Part shown: piece after piece, positions 52,677 to 61,525 of the stretch
Layout of the letters: each line of letters starts with the position of its first letter
How positions within the stretch are numbered: position 1 is the first letter of the stretch
Made by a program: the position numbers and the translations under genes
The notes under the pieces: generated by a model
Seen by the model: the letters and a program-made list of their open reading frames with translations, nothing else
Told to the model about the DNA's origin: nothing
Database searches by the model: none
Assembly: GCF_015234515.1 (NCBI RefSeq)
Contig: NZ_JADGMY010000016.1
Location: 124,413 to 188,412, forward strand
Direction of reading: 5' to 3'
From: Cellulomonas sp.
GTDB lineage: Bacteria > Actinomycetota > Actinomycetes > Actinomycetales > Cellulomonadaceae
DNA length: 64,000 nt

Positions 52677-53375
52677 TCACGGCTCGATGCGCACGTCCGT
52701 CCCCCGCAGCTGCGCCCGGAACCCGTCGCGCTGCACCGTCACCTCCTGCAGGACGAGCCCGTCCGGGATGCCCTCGATCTCGTGCTCGATCGTGACGAGC
52801 TCGCGCGCGAGCGCGCCGAACACGTCGGCGAGGAACGCCGGCCCGCCGATGTCGATCGTGCGCGGCTCGATGACGAGGCGTCCCGCGCTCACCGTCACGG
52901 TCCCGGTCGCCTCGACGTCCAGCACCCGCCCGAGGCCCTCGAACGACCGGTGCACCGCCGCCTGGTCCGGGCTGCCCGCGACCGGCCCGACACGCACGTC
53001 CGGCCCGATCTGCCCCGCCACCAGGGCGAACGGCACCGTCGCGTCCACCGTGAGCTGCCCGGCGACCAGCCCCGACTCACCGGTGCGCACGTCCGCGCCC
53101 GTGACGACGACGTCGCGCAGGGTGCCGTCAGGCGTCGCGAGGGTGTCGGCGTCCAACGTGAGCCCGTCCAGCCACAGGTCACCGTCGGCGAGGTCGCCGG
53201 GAGCCGGCTCCCCCGCGCTGCCGGCCCCCGACGGGTCGGCCGGCGGCGACGCGCCCGGCGCCGCCGAGGACGCGGACCTCGTCGCGGCGAGCACGGCGAC
53301 GACCAGCAGCAGCGCCAGGACGAGCACCGTGATCCCGGCGCCGACCAGCCCGTCCCTCACCCGCTGCCGCTGCAT
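52677..53375 (-). CDS. DUF2993 (LmeA-like) membrane-anchored lipid-binding protein
   Basis: A 232-residue protein with one N-terminal membrane anchor (about 12-35), an Ala/Pro/Ser-rich linker and a DUF2993 domain (about 60-232) with the tandem beta pattern GQLTVDATVPFALVAGQIGPDVRVG and IDIGGPAFLADVFGALARELV. LmeA homologues bind phospholipid and affect envelope lipids. The ATG at 53375 is preferred because an upstream in-frame ATG adds only an Arg-rich stretch. Confidence 0.82.
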   Translation of the reverse strand: MQRQRVRDGLVGAGITVLVLALLLVVAVLAATRSASSAAPGASPPADPSGAGSAGEPAPGDLADGDLWLDGLTLDADTLATPDGTLRDVVVTGADVRTGESGLVAGQLTVDATVPFALVAGQIGPDVRVGPVAGSPDQAAVHRSFEGLGRVLDVEATGTVTVSAGRLVIEPRTIDIGGPAFLADVFGALARELVTIEHEIEGIPDGLVLQEVTVQRDGFRAQLRGTDVRIEP

Positions 53376-53481
53376 GGTGGCAGTGTGTCCCGCCGCCGAC
53401 CGACGCACCCGGCGAACCACCCGATGACTCCACGCACGTCCGCGGGTCTACCCCCGCACCACCACGAGCGAGGAGCGCGCC

Positions 53482-53769
53482 ATGTCCTTCCAGGCCTATC
53501 TCGACGCGGTCGAGGAGAAGACCGGCCTCACCCCGCGCCATCTGCTCGAGCAGGCGCACGAGCGCGGGTTCGACGCGTCCACGAAGGCGGGTCCGATCCT
53601 CGCGTGGCTCGCCGACGAGCACGGTCTGGGGCGGGGGCACGGCATGGCCATGGTGCACGTCATCACCAAGGGCCCGACCATCTCCGGCAAGCACGTCGGC
53701 ACCGCGGGGACGCACCGCGACGCGTCGGACACGCTGTGGCTCGACGGTCGCGCGACGCGCCCTTCTTGA
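53482..53769 (+). CDS. DUF4287-family small protein
   Basis: A 95-residue protein with SFQAYLDAVEEKTGLTPRHLLEQA and the LADEHGLGRGHGMAMVHVIT motif that define the DUF4287 family. These are small cytoplasmic proteins of unknown function, often next to or fused with DUF5655. The ATG follows GAGGAGCG. Monocistronic. Confidence 0.88.
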   Translation: MSFQAYLDAVEEKTGLTPRHLLEQAHERGFDASTKAGPILAWLADEHGLGRGHGMAMVHVITKGPTISGKHVGTAGTHRDASDTLWLDGRATRPS

Positions 53770-53846
53770 CGCGCCTCCTCCCGCCACCGCCTCGTCCGTC
53801 ACGGCCGAGGGTGCGGCCCGCCACGGACGGCCGTACGGTCGGTCAC

Positions 53847-54374
53847 GTGACGACGACAGGCGCGCAGCAGGTGCTCACCGACGGGTTCGGGAGGGTCGGT
53901 CCCGTGCTCCGGGCCGCCCTGGACGGCACGGACGCGGCAGCGCGGACCTGGCGTCCCGCGCCGCACGCCAACACGCTCGCGTGGCTCGCGTGGCACGTCG
54001 CGCGCGGCCAGGACTCCCAGGTCGCGCCGCTGGCCGGCGTCGAGCAGCTGTGGACGGCGGACGGCTGGGCCGACCGGTTCGGCCTGCCGTTCGACCACGA
54101 CGCCACGGGCTACGGGCAGTCACCCGACGAGGCGGCGCGCGTCGACGCGCCCGCCGACCTGCTGCTGGGCTACCTCGACGCCGTCACCGCGCAGACCCTC
54201 GCCTACCTGGAGCGCATCGAGGACGACGAGCTCGACACCGTCGTCGACACGTCCTGGGACCCGCCGGTGACGCTGGGCGTGCGGCTCGTCAGCATCCTCG
54301 ACGACTGCGTCCAGCACGCCGGGCAGGCCGCCTACCTGCGCGGGCTGCTCCCCCAGGACGTCGCACCCGCCTGA
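53847..54374 (+). CDS. DinB/DUF664-family protein
   Basis: A 175-residue helical-bundle protein. Putative metal ligands are the His in NTLAWLAWHVARGQDSQ and DDCVQHAGQAAYLRGLL, the usual DinB triad positions. The GTG at 53847 is chosen because upstream in-frame sequence is low-complexity. It could be a thiol-dependent transferase like the MDMPI pair. The next gene starts 39 bp downstream. Confidence 0.85.
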   Translation: MTTTGAQQVLTDGFGRVGPVLRAALDGTDAAARTWRPAPHANTLAWLAWHVARGQDSQVAPLAGVEQLWTADGWADRFGLPFDHDATGYGQSPDEAARVDAPADLLLGYLDAVTAQTLAYLERIEDDELDTVVDTSWDPPVTLGVRLVSILDDCVQHAGQAAYLRGLLPQDVAPA

Positions 54375-54413
54375 CACGGACGGGCGTCGGTGGCCCCCGG
54401 TAGCGTGCCGCGG

Positions 54414-54710
54414 GTGACGGAGTACGAGGTCGACGTGCCGCTGTGGCAGGTGGAGAACGGGTCGTGGGTGTTCGTGGCGCTGCCGTTCCCCGTCGCGGAC
54501 GAGGTGGACGAGCTCACGCGGGGCCGCCAGGGCGGGTTCGGCTCCGTGCGCGTCGAGGTGACGCTCGGCCCGACGACGTGGCGCACGTCGCTGTTCCCCG
54601 ACAAGGACCGCAAGACGTACGTGCTGCCGGTGAAGAAGGCGGTGCGCACCGCTGCCGACGTCACCGTCGGCGACGTCGTGCACCTGCGACTGCGGCTCGT
54701 CGACGTGTGA
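54414..54710 (+). CDS. DUF1905 family protein
   Basis: A 98-residue beta-barrel-like protein with WQVENGSWVFVALPFPVADEV and GFGSVRVEVTLGPTTWRTSLFPDKDRKTYVLPVKKAVR (split at TLGPTTW), the DUF1905 pattern. Function unknown. The GTG at 54414 gives the family-typical start TEYEVDVPLW; an ATG slightly upstream would add eight residues. Confidence 0.85.
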   Translation: MTEYEVDVPLWQVENGSWVFVALPFPVADEVDELTRGRQGGFGSVRVEVTLGPTTWRTSLFPDKDRKTYVLPVKKAVRTAADVTVGDVVHLRLRLVDV

Positions 54711-54716
54711 CGCCCC

Positions 54717-54944
54717 TCAGGACGTGACGCGCCCCTTCGCGAAGTACGCCAGGGGGCCCGCCCAGTTGACGAGCAGCGCGAGTCCCCACGCGATCTTCGG
54801 GCCGTTGACCTCCGCGGCCGGCCGCTTGACCAGGTCCCGGTACGCGGCGGCGGTGAGGGCCACCTGCGCAGCGCCGGCCACCACGACGACGACGCGCTGA
54901 CCGCGCCGCAGCTCACGCCACTTCTTCTTCGGCTTCAGGGGCAC
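54717..54944 (-). CDS. Small membrane protein (PLDc_N-like)
   Basis: A 75-residue protein: basic N-terminus (LKPKKKWRELRRGQR), one membrane segment (VVVVVAGAAQVALTAAA), a short loop and a second segment (ALLVNWAGPLAYFAKG). The NWAGPLAYFAKGR ending resembles phospholipase-D-nuclease N-terminal small membrane proteins. The GTG at 54944 follows GGAGG with 6-bp spacing. Convergent with the DUF1905 gene. Between its start and 55068 nothing else was seen. Confidence 0.75.
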   Translation of the reverse strand: MPLKPKKKWRELRRGQRVVVVVAGAAQVALTAAAYRDLVKRPAAEVNGPKIAWGLALLVNWAGPLAYFAKGRVTS

Positions 54945-55068
54945 GTCGGACCTCCGGGCTCGGGCGCGCGCGGCGCGTGGGTACAGCCCATCCTTCACCA
55001 GACGCGCACGGGCCGCAGGGTCGCAGGTCCCCCTCCACGCGACGGTGCGCGGTGCGTAACCTGACGCC

Positions 55069-55554
55069 ATGGAGCTCACCCTGGGTCTCGACGAGGCCCT
55101 CACGCTCGCCCGGGCGGCCGACGCCCTCCCGTCCGCCGTGACCGACGTCCGCGGGGAGGCGCGTCTGGTGCGGGCACAGGTCAAGGTGCACGAGCTGCCC
55201 GGCGTGCCCGGCGCCGTCCGCATGGCCACGAGGCTGGCCGGGCCGGTCGACGTGCGCGTCGAGGACCGCGGCGTGACGGGCCGGGCGTGGCGCGTGGCGA
55301 TCGTCGCGTCGCACCCCGTGATGCGCATGGACCTCAGCGGGTTCGTGACCGAGGCGGTCCGCGGGCAGCTCGCGAAGCTGCCCCGGGGCGTGGCGACGGT
55401 CCACACGCAGGAGGGCGCCACGGTCGTCGAGGTCGACCTCGACCGTCTCGGCCCGCTGGTCGGCGAGGCGTTCCCCGCCGCGCGCGGCCTGCAGGTGCGC
55501 GTCGACGACGTCACGCTGGGCGACCGGTTGCACCTGACCGCCACCGTCGGCTGA
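55069..55554 (+). CDS. Conserved hypothetical protein, LmeA/DUF2993-like character
   Basis: A 161-residue soluble protein without signal peptide or membrane segment, rich in beta-strand patterns (AVRMATRLAGPVDVRVEDRG; ATVVEVDLDRLGPLVGEAFPAARGLQVRVDDV, split at LVGE). It vaguely recalls DUF2993-type lipid-binding folds but that was not confirmed. Convergent with the M48 protease gene. Confidence 0.65.
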   Translation: MELTLGLDEALTLARAADALPSAVTDVRGEARLVRAQVKVHELPGVPGAVRMATRLAGPVDVRVEDRGVTGRAWRVAIVASHPVMRMDLSGFVTEAVRGQLAKLPRGVATVHTQEGATVVEVDLDRLGPLVGEAFPAARGLQVRVDDVTLGDRLHLTATVG

Positions 55555-55598
55555 CCGCGGCGGGCCTCCGGCGTCCGGGGCACGTCAGGCCGCGGGCG

Positions 55599-57476
55599 TC
55601 AGGCTCCGGGAGCGGCGGCGAGCGAGTGCAGGTGCCCCACGAGGATCTCCTGCGAGCCCTTCGCCAGGTACTCCCCCGCCCACCGCTCCTTGAGCTCCAG
55701 GCACGTGCCGTCGTGCAGCTCGACGGTCGCCTGCACGGGTGACGAGCGGCGCACCGTCGCGGTGCGGACGTCCTCGTAGGACACGAACCGGTGCGCCTGC
55801 GCGAGCTGGTGCACGGGCGCGGACCGGACGACACCGATCAGGCGAGCCTTGCCGCCGTCGGTCTTCTTGGGGCACGGCACGAGCACCAGACCGCGGTCCA
55901 GGACGACGACGTCGTGGTCCACGCCGTCGACGGAGACGTTGGCGAGCCCGGCCAGCACCGACGCACCGTGCGCGGTCGCGCGCTCGTGGACCTGGCCGAC
56001 CGCCTGCGGGTCGACACCCAGACCGGCGAGCCAGGCGCGCACGTGCTCGACACCCGCGGACTGCGACGCGAGGTTCGCCCAGGCCGACAGCGCGGGCTCG
56101 TCACCCTCGCGGTCCCGCAGCGTGGCCGGGCCCGCCCAGTCGAGGTGCCACCGCGCGGCACCCGCGTTGACGAGCGCCGACGACAGGACGGGCTCGAGAG
56201 CGTCGGCCATGGGGTGCGGCACGTGCTCACCGGCCTCCTCGAAGGTCGGGCGACCCGGATCGATCCCCAGCTCACGCGCGAGGTCGTCACCGCGGCCCTG
56301 GGCCACGAGGTCGAGCACGGTGCCCAGCGTCGCCCGCTGGACGCCGGCCAGGCGTGCGGCGGCGCGGTGGACGCTGTCCGCGTGGCGCTGCTGCGCCGCC
56401 GCGACCGCGGGCGCGATCAGCTCCTCCCAGGGGAGCCGGCGGCGGTCCTCGACGACCAGCACCTCGTCGGCGAGGTGCGTCGCGAGCACGTCGAGCCGCG
56501 GGACGAGGACGGTCGCCGGCCGCGGGTCGGGCGTGTGCGGGACGTCGGGCAGGCGGTCCATCGTGACGATGCGCTCGCCGATGGGCGGGTGGCTGTCCCA
56601 CCGGCTCGCGTGCTCGGGGCGGGGCACGTCGCGCATGTCGCTCAGCTCCTGCGCACGCGCGGCGAGCAGGTGCCGGAAGCCGCCGTAGAACGCGTCGGAC
56701 GTCGGCGCCAGACCGACCTCCCACCCGACCATGACGTAGCGCTCCAGGTAGAAGTCCCACGCGGCGTCGAGCACCGGCACCTCGCGCAGCGCCGACTGCG
56801 CGGTCGCACGGCCCACCGCAGCGACGGACTTCGCGTCGGCCGCGAGCTCCTGCCGGCGGCTGGTGGCCGCGGAGACGAGCAGGTAGAGCTTGCCGTACTG
56901 CCGCAGGAGCCAGCCGACCAGCGATCCCGAGAGCTGGGCGAGAGTGGCGCCGATCGCGGCGCGGCCGCGGTGGACCACGACGGACAGCCGCGTGTCGTCG
57001 TGCGAGTAGTGGCCCAGCTCGTGGGCGAGGACCGAGCGCAGCTGCGCGACGCTCAGGCCGTGCAGCAGCGGCACGCCGAGCACCATGCGCCGCGTCCCGC
57101 CGACGAGCCCCAGGAACCGCGCGTCCTCCATGACGCCCGCGTTGACGTCCGGCGCGAGCCGGATCTCGTCGGGGGCGCGGGTCCCGGTCAGGACCGCGAG
57201 CTCGTCGACCATCGCCCACAGCTCGGGTGCCTCGGCGCGCAGCAGCACGGGACCCGACGGCGGCTCGGGCCGGGCGCGCGCGACCTTCCACAGCGCGACG
57301 ACGACGCCGACGACGGCCGCGATCGTGACGAAGCCGAGCTTGCCGGCCAACGGCCCGGTGCCGGACCGGAACGCGAGCACCGTCAGTGCGCCGAGACCGG
57401 CGATGAGCAGGAGCGCAGTGACGTAGAACCCTGCCAAGGTCAGAACCGCGACGACGGCGCGCAGCCTGGTGCTCAT
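55599..57476 (-). CDS. M48-family membrane metalloprotease
   Basis: A 625-residue peptidase. Two N-terminal membrane segments (about 8-35 and 45-65) are followed by the M48 domain with zinc motif LAHELGHYSHDD (HELGH) and the downstream third-ligand region RRQELAADAKSVAAVGRA (E in ELAAD). HASRWDSHPPIGERI is the conserved HPPxxxRI element of the HtpX/Ste24 class. An unusually long C-terminal region (about 330-625) is of unknown fold. AGGAGG precedes the ATG. It probably degrades misfolded membrane or envelope proteins. Confidence 0.92.
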   Translation of the reverse strand: MSTRLRAVVAVLTLAGFYVTALLLIAGLGALTVLAFRSGTGPLAGKLGFVTIAAVVGVVVALWKVARARPEPPSGPVLLRAEAPELWAMVDELAVLTGTRAPDEIRLAPDVNAGVMEDARFLGLVGGTRRMVLGVPLLHGLSVAQLRSVLAHELGHYSHDDTRLSVVVHRGRAAIGATLAQLSGSLVGWLLRQYGKLYLLVSAATSRRQELAADAKSVAAVGRATAQSALREVPVLDAAWDFYLERYVMVGWEVGLAPTSDAFYGGFRHLLAARAQELSDMRDVPRPEHASRWDSHPPIGERIVTMDRLPDVPHTPDPRPATVLVPRLDVLATHLADEVLVVEDRRRLPWEELIAPAVAAAQQRHADSVHRAAARLAGVQRATLGTVLDLVAQGRGDDLARELGIDPGRPTFEEAGEHVPHPMADALEPVLSSALVNAGAARWHLDWAGPATLRDREGDEPALSAWANLASQSAGVEHVRAWLAGLGVDPQAVGQVHERATAHGASVLAGLANVSVDGVDHDVVVLDRGLVLVPCPKKTDGGKARLIGVVRSAPVHQLAQAHRFVSYEDVRTATVRRSSPVQATVELHDGTCLELKERWAGEYLAKGSQEILVGHLHSLAAAPGA

Positions 57477-57692
57477 GGGTGCCTCCTGGACTCCCCTGGG
57501 GGCCGCCGGCGCGTCCCGTCCGGCGGGAGCGTAGCGGCGGCGGGCCGCTCCCCGTGGGCGAACGGGCGACGAATCTGCGGGCGGTCGCCGGCACCGGCGC
57601 CGCTGCGGTGCGGGCCGTGGCAGACCCCCGGGAATCCGTGCAGGTCCGTGCGGCTGAACCCCTCGCGCAGTCGGGATCCGTGAGGCTACGCT
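57477..57692. other. Gene-free stretch between the M48 gene and the cold-shock leader
   Basis: No credible gene on either strand. TACGCT at 57687-57692 is a possible -10 element for the cold-shock gene; no clear -35 hexamer was recognised. Confidence 0.4.
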
Positions 57693-57805
57693 GAGGAGGT
57701 AGTCGCAGTGCGCTTTGTTTGTCCCGTTCTCCGGAGCGGACGACGACCACCGTGATTCACCGGTCCCGGTCGTCGGGTCCGTAGTAACCGCATGAGGAGA
57801 ATGAC
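57693..57805 (+). promoter_or_regulatory. Long 5' leader of the cold-shock gene
   Basis: About 110 bases separate the putative -10 from the start codon. The leader contains a T-rich stretch (GCGCTTTGTTTGTCCCG) unusual for the region and a possible stem between GACGAC (from 57738) and GTCGTC. Long structured leaders are typical of cold-shock mRNAs. Boundaries are estimates. Confidence 0.45.
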
Positions 57806-58009
57806 GTGCCCACTGGCATCGTGAAGTGGTTCAACGCTGAGAAGGGCTTCGGCTTCATCGCCCCCGAGGACGGCGGCCCGGACGTCTTCGTCCACTACTC
57901 GGCCATCCAGACGCAGGGCTACCGCTCGCTCGAGGAGAACCAGCGCGTGCAGTTCGACGTGCAGGCCGGCCCCAAGGGCCCGCAGGCCTCGAACGTCGCA
58001 CCTGCCTGA
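57806..58009 (+). CDS. cspA: Cold-shock protein (CspA family)
   Basis: A 67-residue OB-fold nucleic-acid chaperone with RNP1 [11 protein letters not shown] and RNP2 VFVHYSAI, starting [17 protein letters not shown] as in actinobacterial CspA. The GTG at 57806 follows GAGGAGA; an overlapping ATG four bases upstream is out of frame. Single gene with leader and strong terminator. Confidence 0.97.
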   Translation: MPTGIVKWFNAEKGFGFIAPEDGGPDVFVHYSAIQTQGYRSLEENQRVQFDVQAGPKGPQASNVAPA

Positions 58010-58040
58010 GCGACGAGCTCACCGAGCCCTACGGGCTCAC

Positions 58041-58077
58041 CGAAGGGCGTCCCGACCACTGGTCGGGGCGCCCTTCG
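58041..58077 (+). terminator. Terminator of the cold-shock gene
   Basis: CGAAGGGCGTCCCGACCA pairs with TGGTCGGGGCGCCCTTCG (one G-T wobble or mismatch) with essentially a minimal loop, followed by CCTTTCCCG. It starts 31 bp after the stop. Confidence 0.85.
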
Positions 58078-58123
58078 CCTTTCCCGTCGAGGACGGCGGT
58101 GGGCGAGTGGGTTGCGTGCCTAC

Positions 58124-58144
58124 CTAGTCAGCCCTACTGTCTAG
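58124..58144. promoter_or_regulatory. PadR operator-like inverted repeat
   Basis: CTAGTCAG and CTGTCTAG (7 of 8 pairs complementary) flank five bases and end two bases before the PadR start codon. The position suggests autorepression of a nearly leaderless transcript. Confidence 0.55.
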
Positions 58145-58146
58145 CC

Positions 58147-58539
58147 ATGCCGCGACGCACCGCACCTCCGACCCCCGGCACCGGCGACGACGTCGCGACC
58201 GGTGCCGACTGGCCCGGTGAGTGGCTGCGCGGCGTGCTGTCGCTGTGCGCGCTGCGCGTGCTGGCCGACGGCGCGACGTACGGCTACGACATCGCGCAGC
58301 GGCTGGCCGCCGCCGGGCTCGGCGAGATCAAGGGCGGCACGCTCTACCCCCTGCTCGGCCGCCTGCACGCCGCCGGCCTGCTCGACGAGGAGTGGCGCCC
58401 CGGCGACGGCGGCCCCGGTCGCAAGTACTACGCGCTGACCGACGCCGGCCGCGCCCACCTGCACGACGAGAGCGCGCGCTGGTCGCGCTTCGCCGACCTG
58501 ACCCAGACGTTCGTCACGAGCCCGGAGGCCTCCCGATGA
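58147..58539 (+). CDS. PadR-family transcriptional regulator
   Basis: A 130-residue winged-helix repressor: LCALRVLADGATYGYDIAQRLAAAGLGEIKGGTLYPLLGRLHAAGLLDEEW (quoted here only as landmarks LYPLLGRLHAAGLL and GRKYYALTDAG) is the PadR core. The ATG at 58147 has no clear Shine-Dalgarno and lies two bases past an inverted repeat. It overlaps the downstream membrane gene by 4 nt, so the two form a regulator/target pair. Confidence 0.93.
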   Translation: MPRRTAPPTPGTGDDVATGADWPGEWLRGVLSLCALRVLADGATYGYDIAQRLAAAGLGEIKGGTLYPLLGRLHAAGLLDEEWRPGDGGPGRKYYALTDAGRAHLHDESARWSRFADLTQTFVTSPEASR

Positions 58540-59264
58540 CCAGCGAACCCGCCGCCCTCGCCCCGCACGTCGAGCCGGCCTGGCGCGACGCGTTCATCGT
58601 GGAGCTGCGCGTGCACGACGTGCCGGGTGCGTCGATCGGCGAGGCGCTCGGTGAGGTCGAGGCCTACTGCGCGGACGCCGGCGAGGACGCCCTCAGCGCG
58701 TTCGGCGATCCCGCCGCGTACGCCCGCAGCCTCGCGCCGGTGCTGCCGACCCGCCGCCGCACCACCGTGCGCGACGGTGCCGCGGTCGTCGCGCAGACCG
58801 CCGGCGTCATGGGGGTCGTGTGGTCGGTGCCCCCGTGGCTGCACGGCGAGGACCTGGTGGCCTCCCGCGGTGCGGCGACCACCGTCGCCCTCGTCCTGCT
58901 CCTGATCGTCGCGCTGTGCCTGGCACCCACGAGGATCCTGGGCTGGTTCACACGCGCGCGGTGGTGGCAGGCGGCGCTCGCGGGCGGCGGAGCAGCGGGG
59001 ATGCTCGCGGCCGTCGGGGCGCTCGTCCCGGACGGACCGCTGACGGCACCGGCGACGCCCCTCGTCCTGGTCAGCGTGCTGCTCATGGTCGCCGGGGCGG
59101 TCGCGCTGCACGTCGGCGGCGCGACCACCGACCTGGTCCGCGACCCGGCCGAGCGCGACAGCCCGCCGACGCGACGGATGCGGCTCACGTCGATCGCGCT
59201 GAGCGCGGCGCTCCCCGTGGTGGCGCTGCTCGTCGCCGGGGCACTCGCCCTGCTGCCCCGCTGA
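58536..59264 (+). CDS. HAAS/DUF1700-like membrane protein under PadR control
   Basis: A 242-residue protein. An N-terminal helical HAAS-like domain (WRDAFIVELRVHDVPGASIGEALGEVEAYC, read around VHDVPG) of about 75 residues is followed by five membrane segments to the C-terminus. PadR plus HAAS-membrane protein is a recurring two-gene module of unknown role, possibly envelope stress. CGGAGG precedes the ATG. Confidence 0.82.
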   Translation: MTSEPAALAPHVEPAWRDAFIVELRVHDVPGASIGEALGEVEAYCADAGEDALSAFGDPAAYARSLAPVLPTRRRTTVRDGAAVVAQTAGVMGVVWSVPPWLHGEDLVASRGAATTVALVLLLIVALCLAPTRILGWFTRARWWQAALAGGGAAGMLAAVGALVPDGPLTAPATPLVLVSVLLMVAGAVALHVGGATTDLVRDPAERDSPPTRRMRLTSIALSAALPVVALLVAGALALLPR

Positions 59265-59324
59265 CGGACCGTCCCACCGGGGCCCCGCGGCGACCTGCCC
59301 ACCGAACCGAGGACGGTCCGCCCG

Positions 59325-60593
59325 TCAGCGGCTCCAGCGCCGCACGACGGCGCCCAGGCCGACCGCGAACGTCACGCCCGCGGCCGCCAGGTACGGGCCG
59401 TACAGGCGGCGCAGCAGCGGAGCGGCGGCACCGGCCGCCGCGCCGACGACCGCACCGACCGCCAGCGAGCGCGCACCGCGGGCACCGAGCGCGTGCACCG
59501 CCAGGGGCAGGGCGGGCACGTGCGCCGCGCCCGCCTCGGCTGCGTAGACCTTGACCGGCACGCCGTTGAGCGCCTGCCGCCAGATGCCACGGGCCCCGGC
59601 CTGCGCGAGGTCGGCCGCGGCGCGCGAGCGCATCGCCGGTGTGGTCAAGGGCGCGGGGGGCCGGTCCCCGCGGGCCGTCAGCGCGCGCGTGACCAGCACG
59701 CCCGCGACGGACCCGAGCGCGAGGAACCCGGCCGCCGGCACGACGCGGCGCGGGTTCGCCGCGGCGACGAGCACGAGGTACATCTCGGAGGTGACGGGCA
59801 GGCTCACGGCCTCCGCGAACCCCCAGCCGAACGCTCCCGCCATGCCGGCGGGCCGGGACATGTGGTTGCGCAGCACCCGCCAGGTGCGCGACCGCGACGG
59901 CACCGGCGGCCCGGCCGCCAGCATCCCCTCGATCTGCGCGACGAGCGGGGTCATGTCCGTCAGCTCGTGCGGGTTCAGCGGGTGCCCGACCCGGACCTCG
60001 ACGGGGCCCGGCGTCAACCGGCCCTTCTTGGCGAGCAGCTCACGCGTGCCGACGACGGCCACGGGCAGGATCGGCACGTCGAACTCCTGCGCGATGCGCA
60101 GCGCGCCGCTGCGGAACCGGCCCAGGCGGCCGTCGGTCGAGCGGGTGCCCTCCGGGAAGACCAGGAGGCTCGACCCGCTGCCGAGCACCTCCGTCGCGCC
60201 CTCGATGAGGGACTCGTACCCACCCCCGCCGTGGCGCTGCACGGGCACGGCACCGATCGCCAGCTTGAGGAGACGGGCCTTCCAGGGGTCGTCGAACCAG
60301 TAGTCCCCGGCGGCGACGACCACCGGCTTGTACGGCGCGGGGAACGCCGCGATGAGCGCCGGGGTGTCCGCGTGGGACTGGTGGTTCGCGACGACGACCA
60401 TCGCCTCGTAGGGCGCCGAGCCGACGACGCGGAACCCGCCGACGAGGTGGAACACGTTGCGCCACATCGCGTGCCGCGCGGCCCCGGCCAGGTTGAAGCC
60501 CGGGGGCAGGCCGACCCGGCGGCGCAGCCGCCGGAACGTCTCGGCGGGCGTGTGGCCGTGCTCCTCGCCCGCGGCGGGCACGTCCGCGCTCAT
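59325..60593 (-). CDS. PlsC-type acyltransferase with C-terminal membrane domain
   Basis: A 422-residue protein. The N-terminal half (about 30-245) is a 1-acyl-glycerophosphate acyltransferase: NHQSHADTPAL is the catalytic NHxxxxD box, FPEGTRSTDGRLGRFRSGA the FPEGTR box, and VPILPVAVVGT the fourth block. The second half (about 275-422) contains several Ala/Gly-rich hydrophobic segments with no recognised function. The ATG overlaps the CdsA-like gene by 4 nt, so it is the third gene of a phospholipid-synthesis operon. Confidence 0.9.
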   Translation of the reverse strand: MSADVPAAGEEHGHTPAETFRRLRRRVGLPPGFNLAGAARHAMWRNVFHLVGGFRVVGSAPYEAMVVVANHQSHADTPALIAAFPAPYKPVVVAAGDYWFDDPWKARLLKLAIGAVPVQRHGGGGYESLIEGATEVLGSGSSLLVFPEGTRSTDGRLGRFRSGALRIAQEFDVPILPVAVVGTRELLAKKGRLTPGPVEVRVGHPLNPHELTDMTPLVAQIEGMLAAGPPVPSRSRTWRVLRNHMSRPAGMAGAFGWGFAEAVSLPVTSEMYLVLVAAANPRRVVPAAGFLALGSVAGVLVTRALTARGDRPPAPLTTPAMRSRAAADLAQAGARGIWRQALNGVPVKVYAAEAGAAHVPALPLAVHALGARGARSLAVGAVVGAAAGAAAPLLRRLYGPYLAAAGVTFAVGLGAVVRRWSR

Positions 60594-61525
60594 GCGAGCA
60601 CCCAGGCGAGCGGCAGGACGAGCAGGAGGGAGTCGATGCGGTCGAGCAGCCCGCCGAACCCGGGCAGCCACGTGCCCGCGTCCTTGACGCCCGCGCGTCG
60701 CTTCACCATGGACTCCACCAGGTCACCTCCCACACCGCCGAGGACCACCGCCACCACCAGACCGGCCGAGAACGCACCGAGGACCAGGAGCACGATGGTG
60801 CCACCCACGGCGGCACCCACGAGACCACCGACGGTCTTGTTGGGACTCAGCGGCGACAGGGGCCGGCGCGCCCACGCGAACCTCTTGAGGCCCTGCCCCC
60901 CGCACCAGGCCGCGACGTCGGTCGCGGCGGCCGCGAAGCACAGCAGGAACGCGTCGGACCCGACGAGGACGAGGTGCGCGAGCGACCAGCACAGCCAGAT
61001 CGACCCGAACGCGGCGCCGGTCGCCCGCTCGACGCCGCGGTCGACGTCACCGGAGAGCACGGCGGGCACGGCGCACAGGAGCGCGACGAGCGGCACGAGC
61101 GCGAGCAGGTCCGGTGCGCGCCACGCCGCGAGCGGGTACGCGACGGCCAGCACCAGCAGGATCACGGTCTCGGGCCGCGGCAGGGCGGTCATGCGGGCGA
61201 ACTCGCGCACCGCCTGCAGCGCGAGCAGCACCGCGAGCAGCGTCGTCGGCCCGGGGCCCAGCCACAGGGGGATGCCGATGACGGGCAGGATCAGCGCCCA
61301 CGTCGTCCACCGCCGCCGCAGCTCCGGCCGGCGGGACGCGAGCACCGGGACCGCGGCGACCGCGAGGATCCCCGCCGTGAGGGCGAGCAGGAAGACGGCG
61401 CGTCCGTCGAGGTCGAGGTGCCACCCGCCCAGCCGCAGGTCGAGGGCGTACGCCGTGCGGTCCAGACCCGTCCACGCCGCGAGCGGGTCGAGGACCCCCG
61501 GACGCTGGGACGGGTCCAGGCTCAC
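60590..61525 (-). CDS. CdsA-like phosphatidate cytidylyltransferase (YnbB-like)
   Basis: A 311-residue membrane enzyme with about eight segments and the C-terminal CDS signature: GDLVESMVKRRAGVKD, then LPGFGGLLDRIDS, where the conserved Ser, Lys and two Asp are present (Phe replaces His in the usual LPGHGG). It would make CDP-diacylglycerol from CTP and phosphatidate. The GTG start overlaps the upstream CDP-alcohol transferase stop by 4 nt. Together with that gene it parallels E. coli ynbB. Confidence 0.9.
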   Translation of the reverse strand: MSLDPSQRPGVLDPLAAWTGLDRTAYALDLRLGGWHLDLDGRAVFLLALTAGILAVAAVPVLASRRPELRRRWTTWALILPVIGIPLWLGPGPTTLLAVLLALQAVREFARMTALPRPETVILLVLAVAYPLAAWRAPDLLALVPLVALLCAVPAVLSGDVDRGVERATGAAFGSIWLCWSLAHLVLVGSDAFLLCFAAAATDVAAWCGGQGLKRFAWARRPLSPLSPNKTVGGLVGAAVGGTIVLLVLGAFSAGLVVAVVLGGVGGDLVESMVKRRAGVKDAGTWLPGFGGLLDRIDSLLLVLPLAWVLA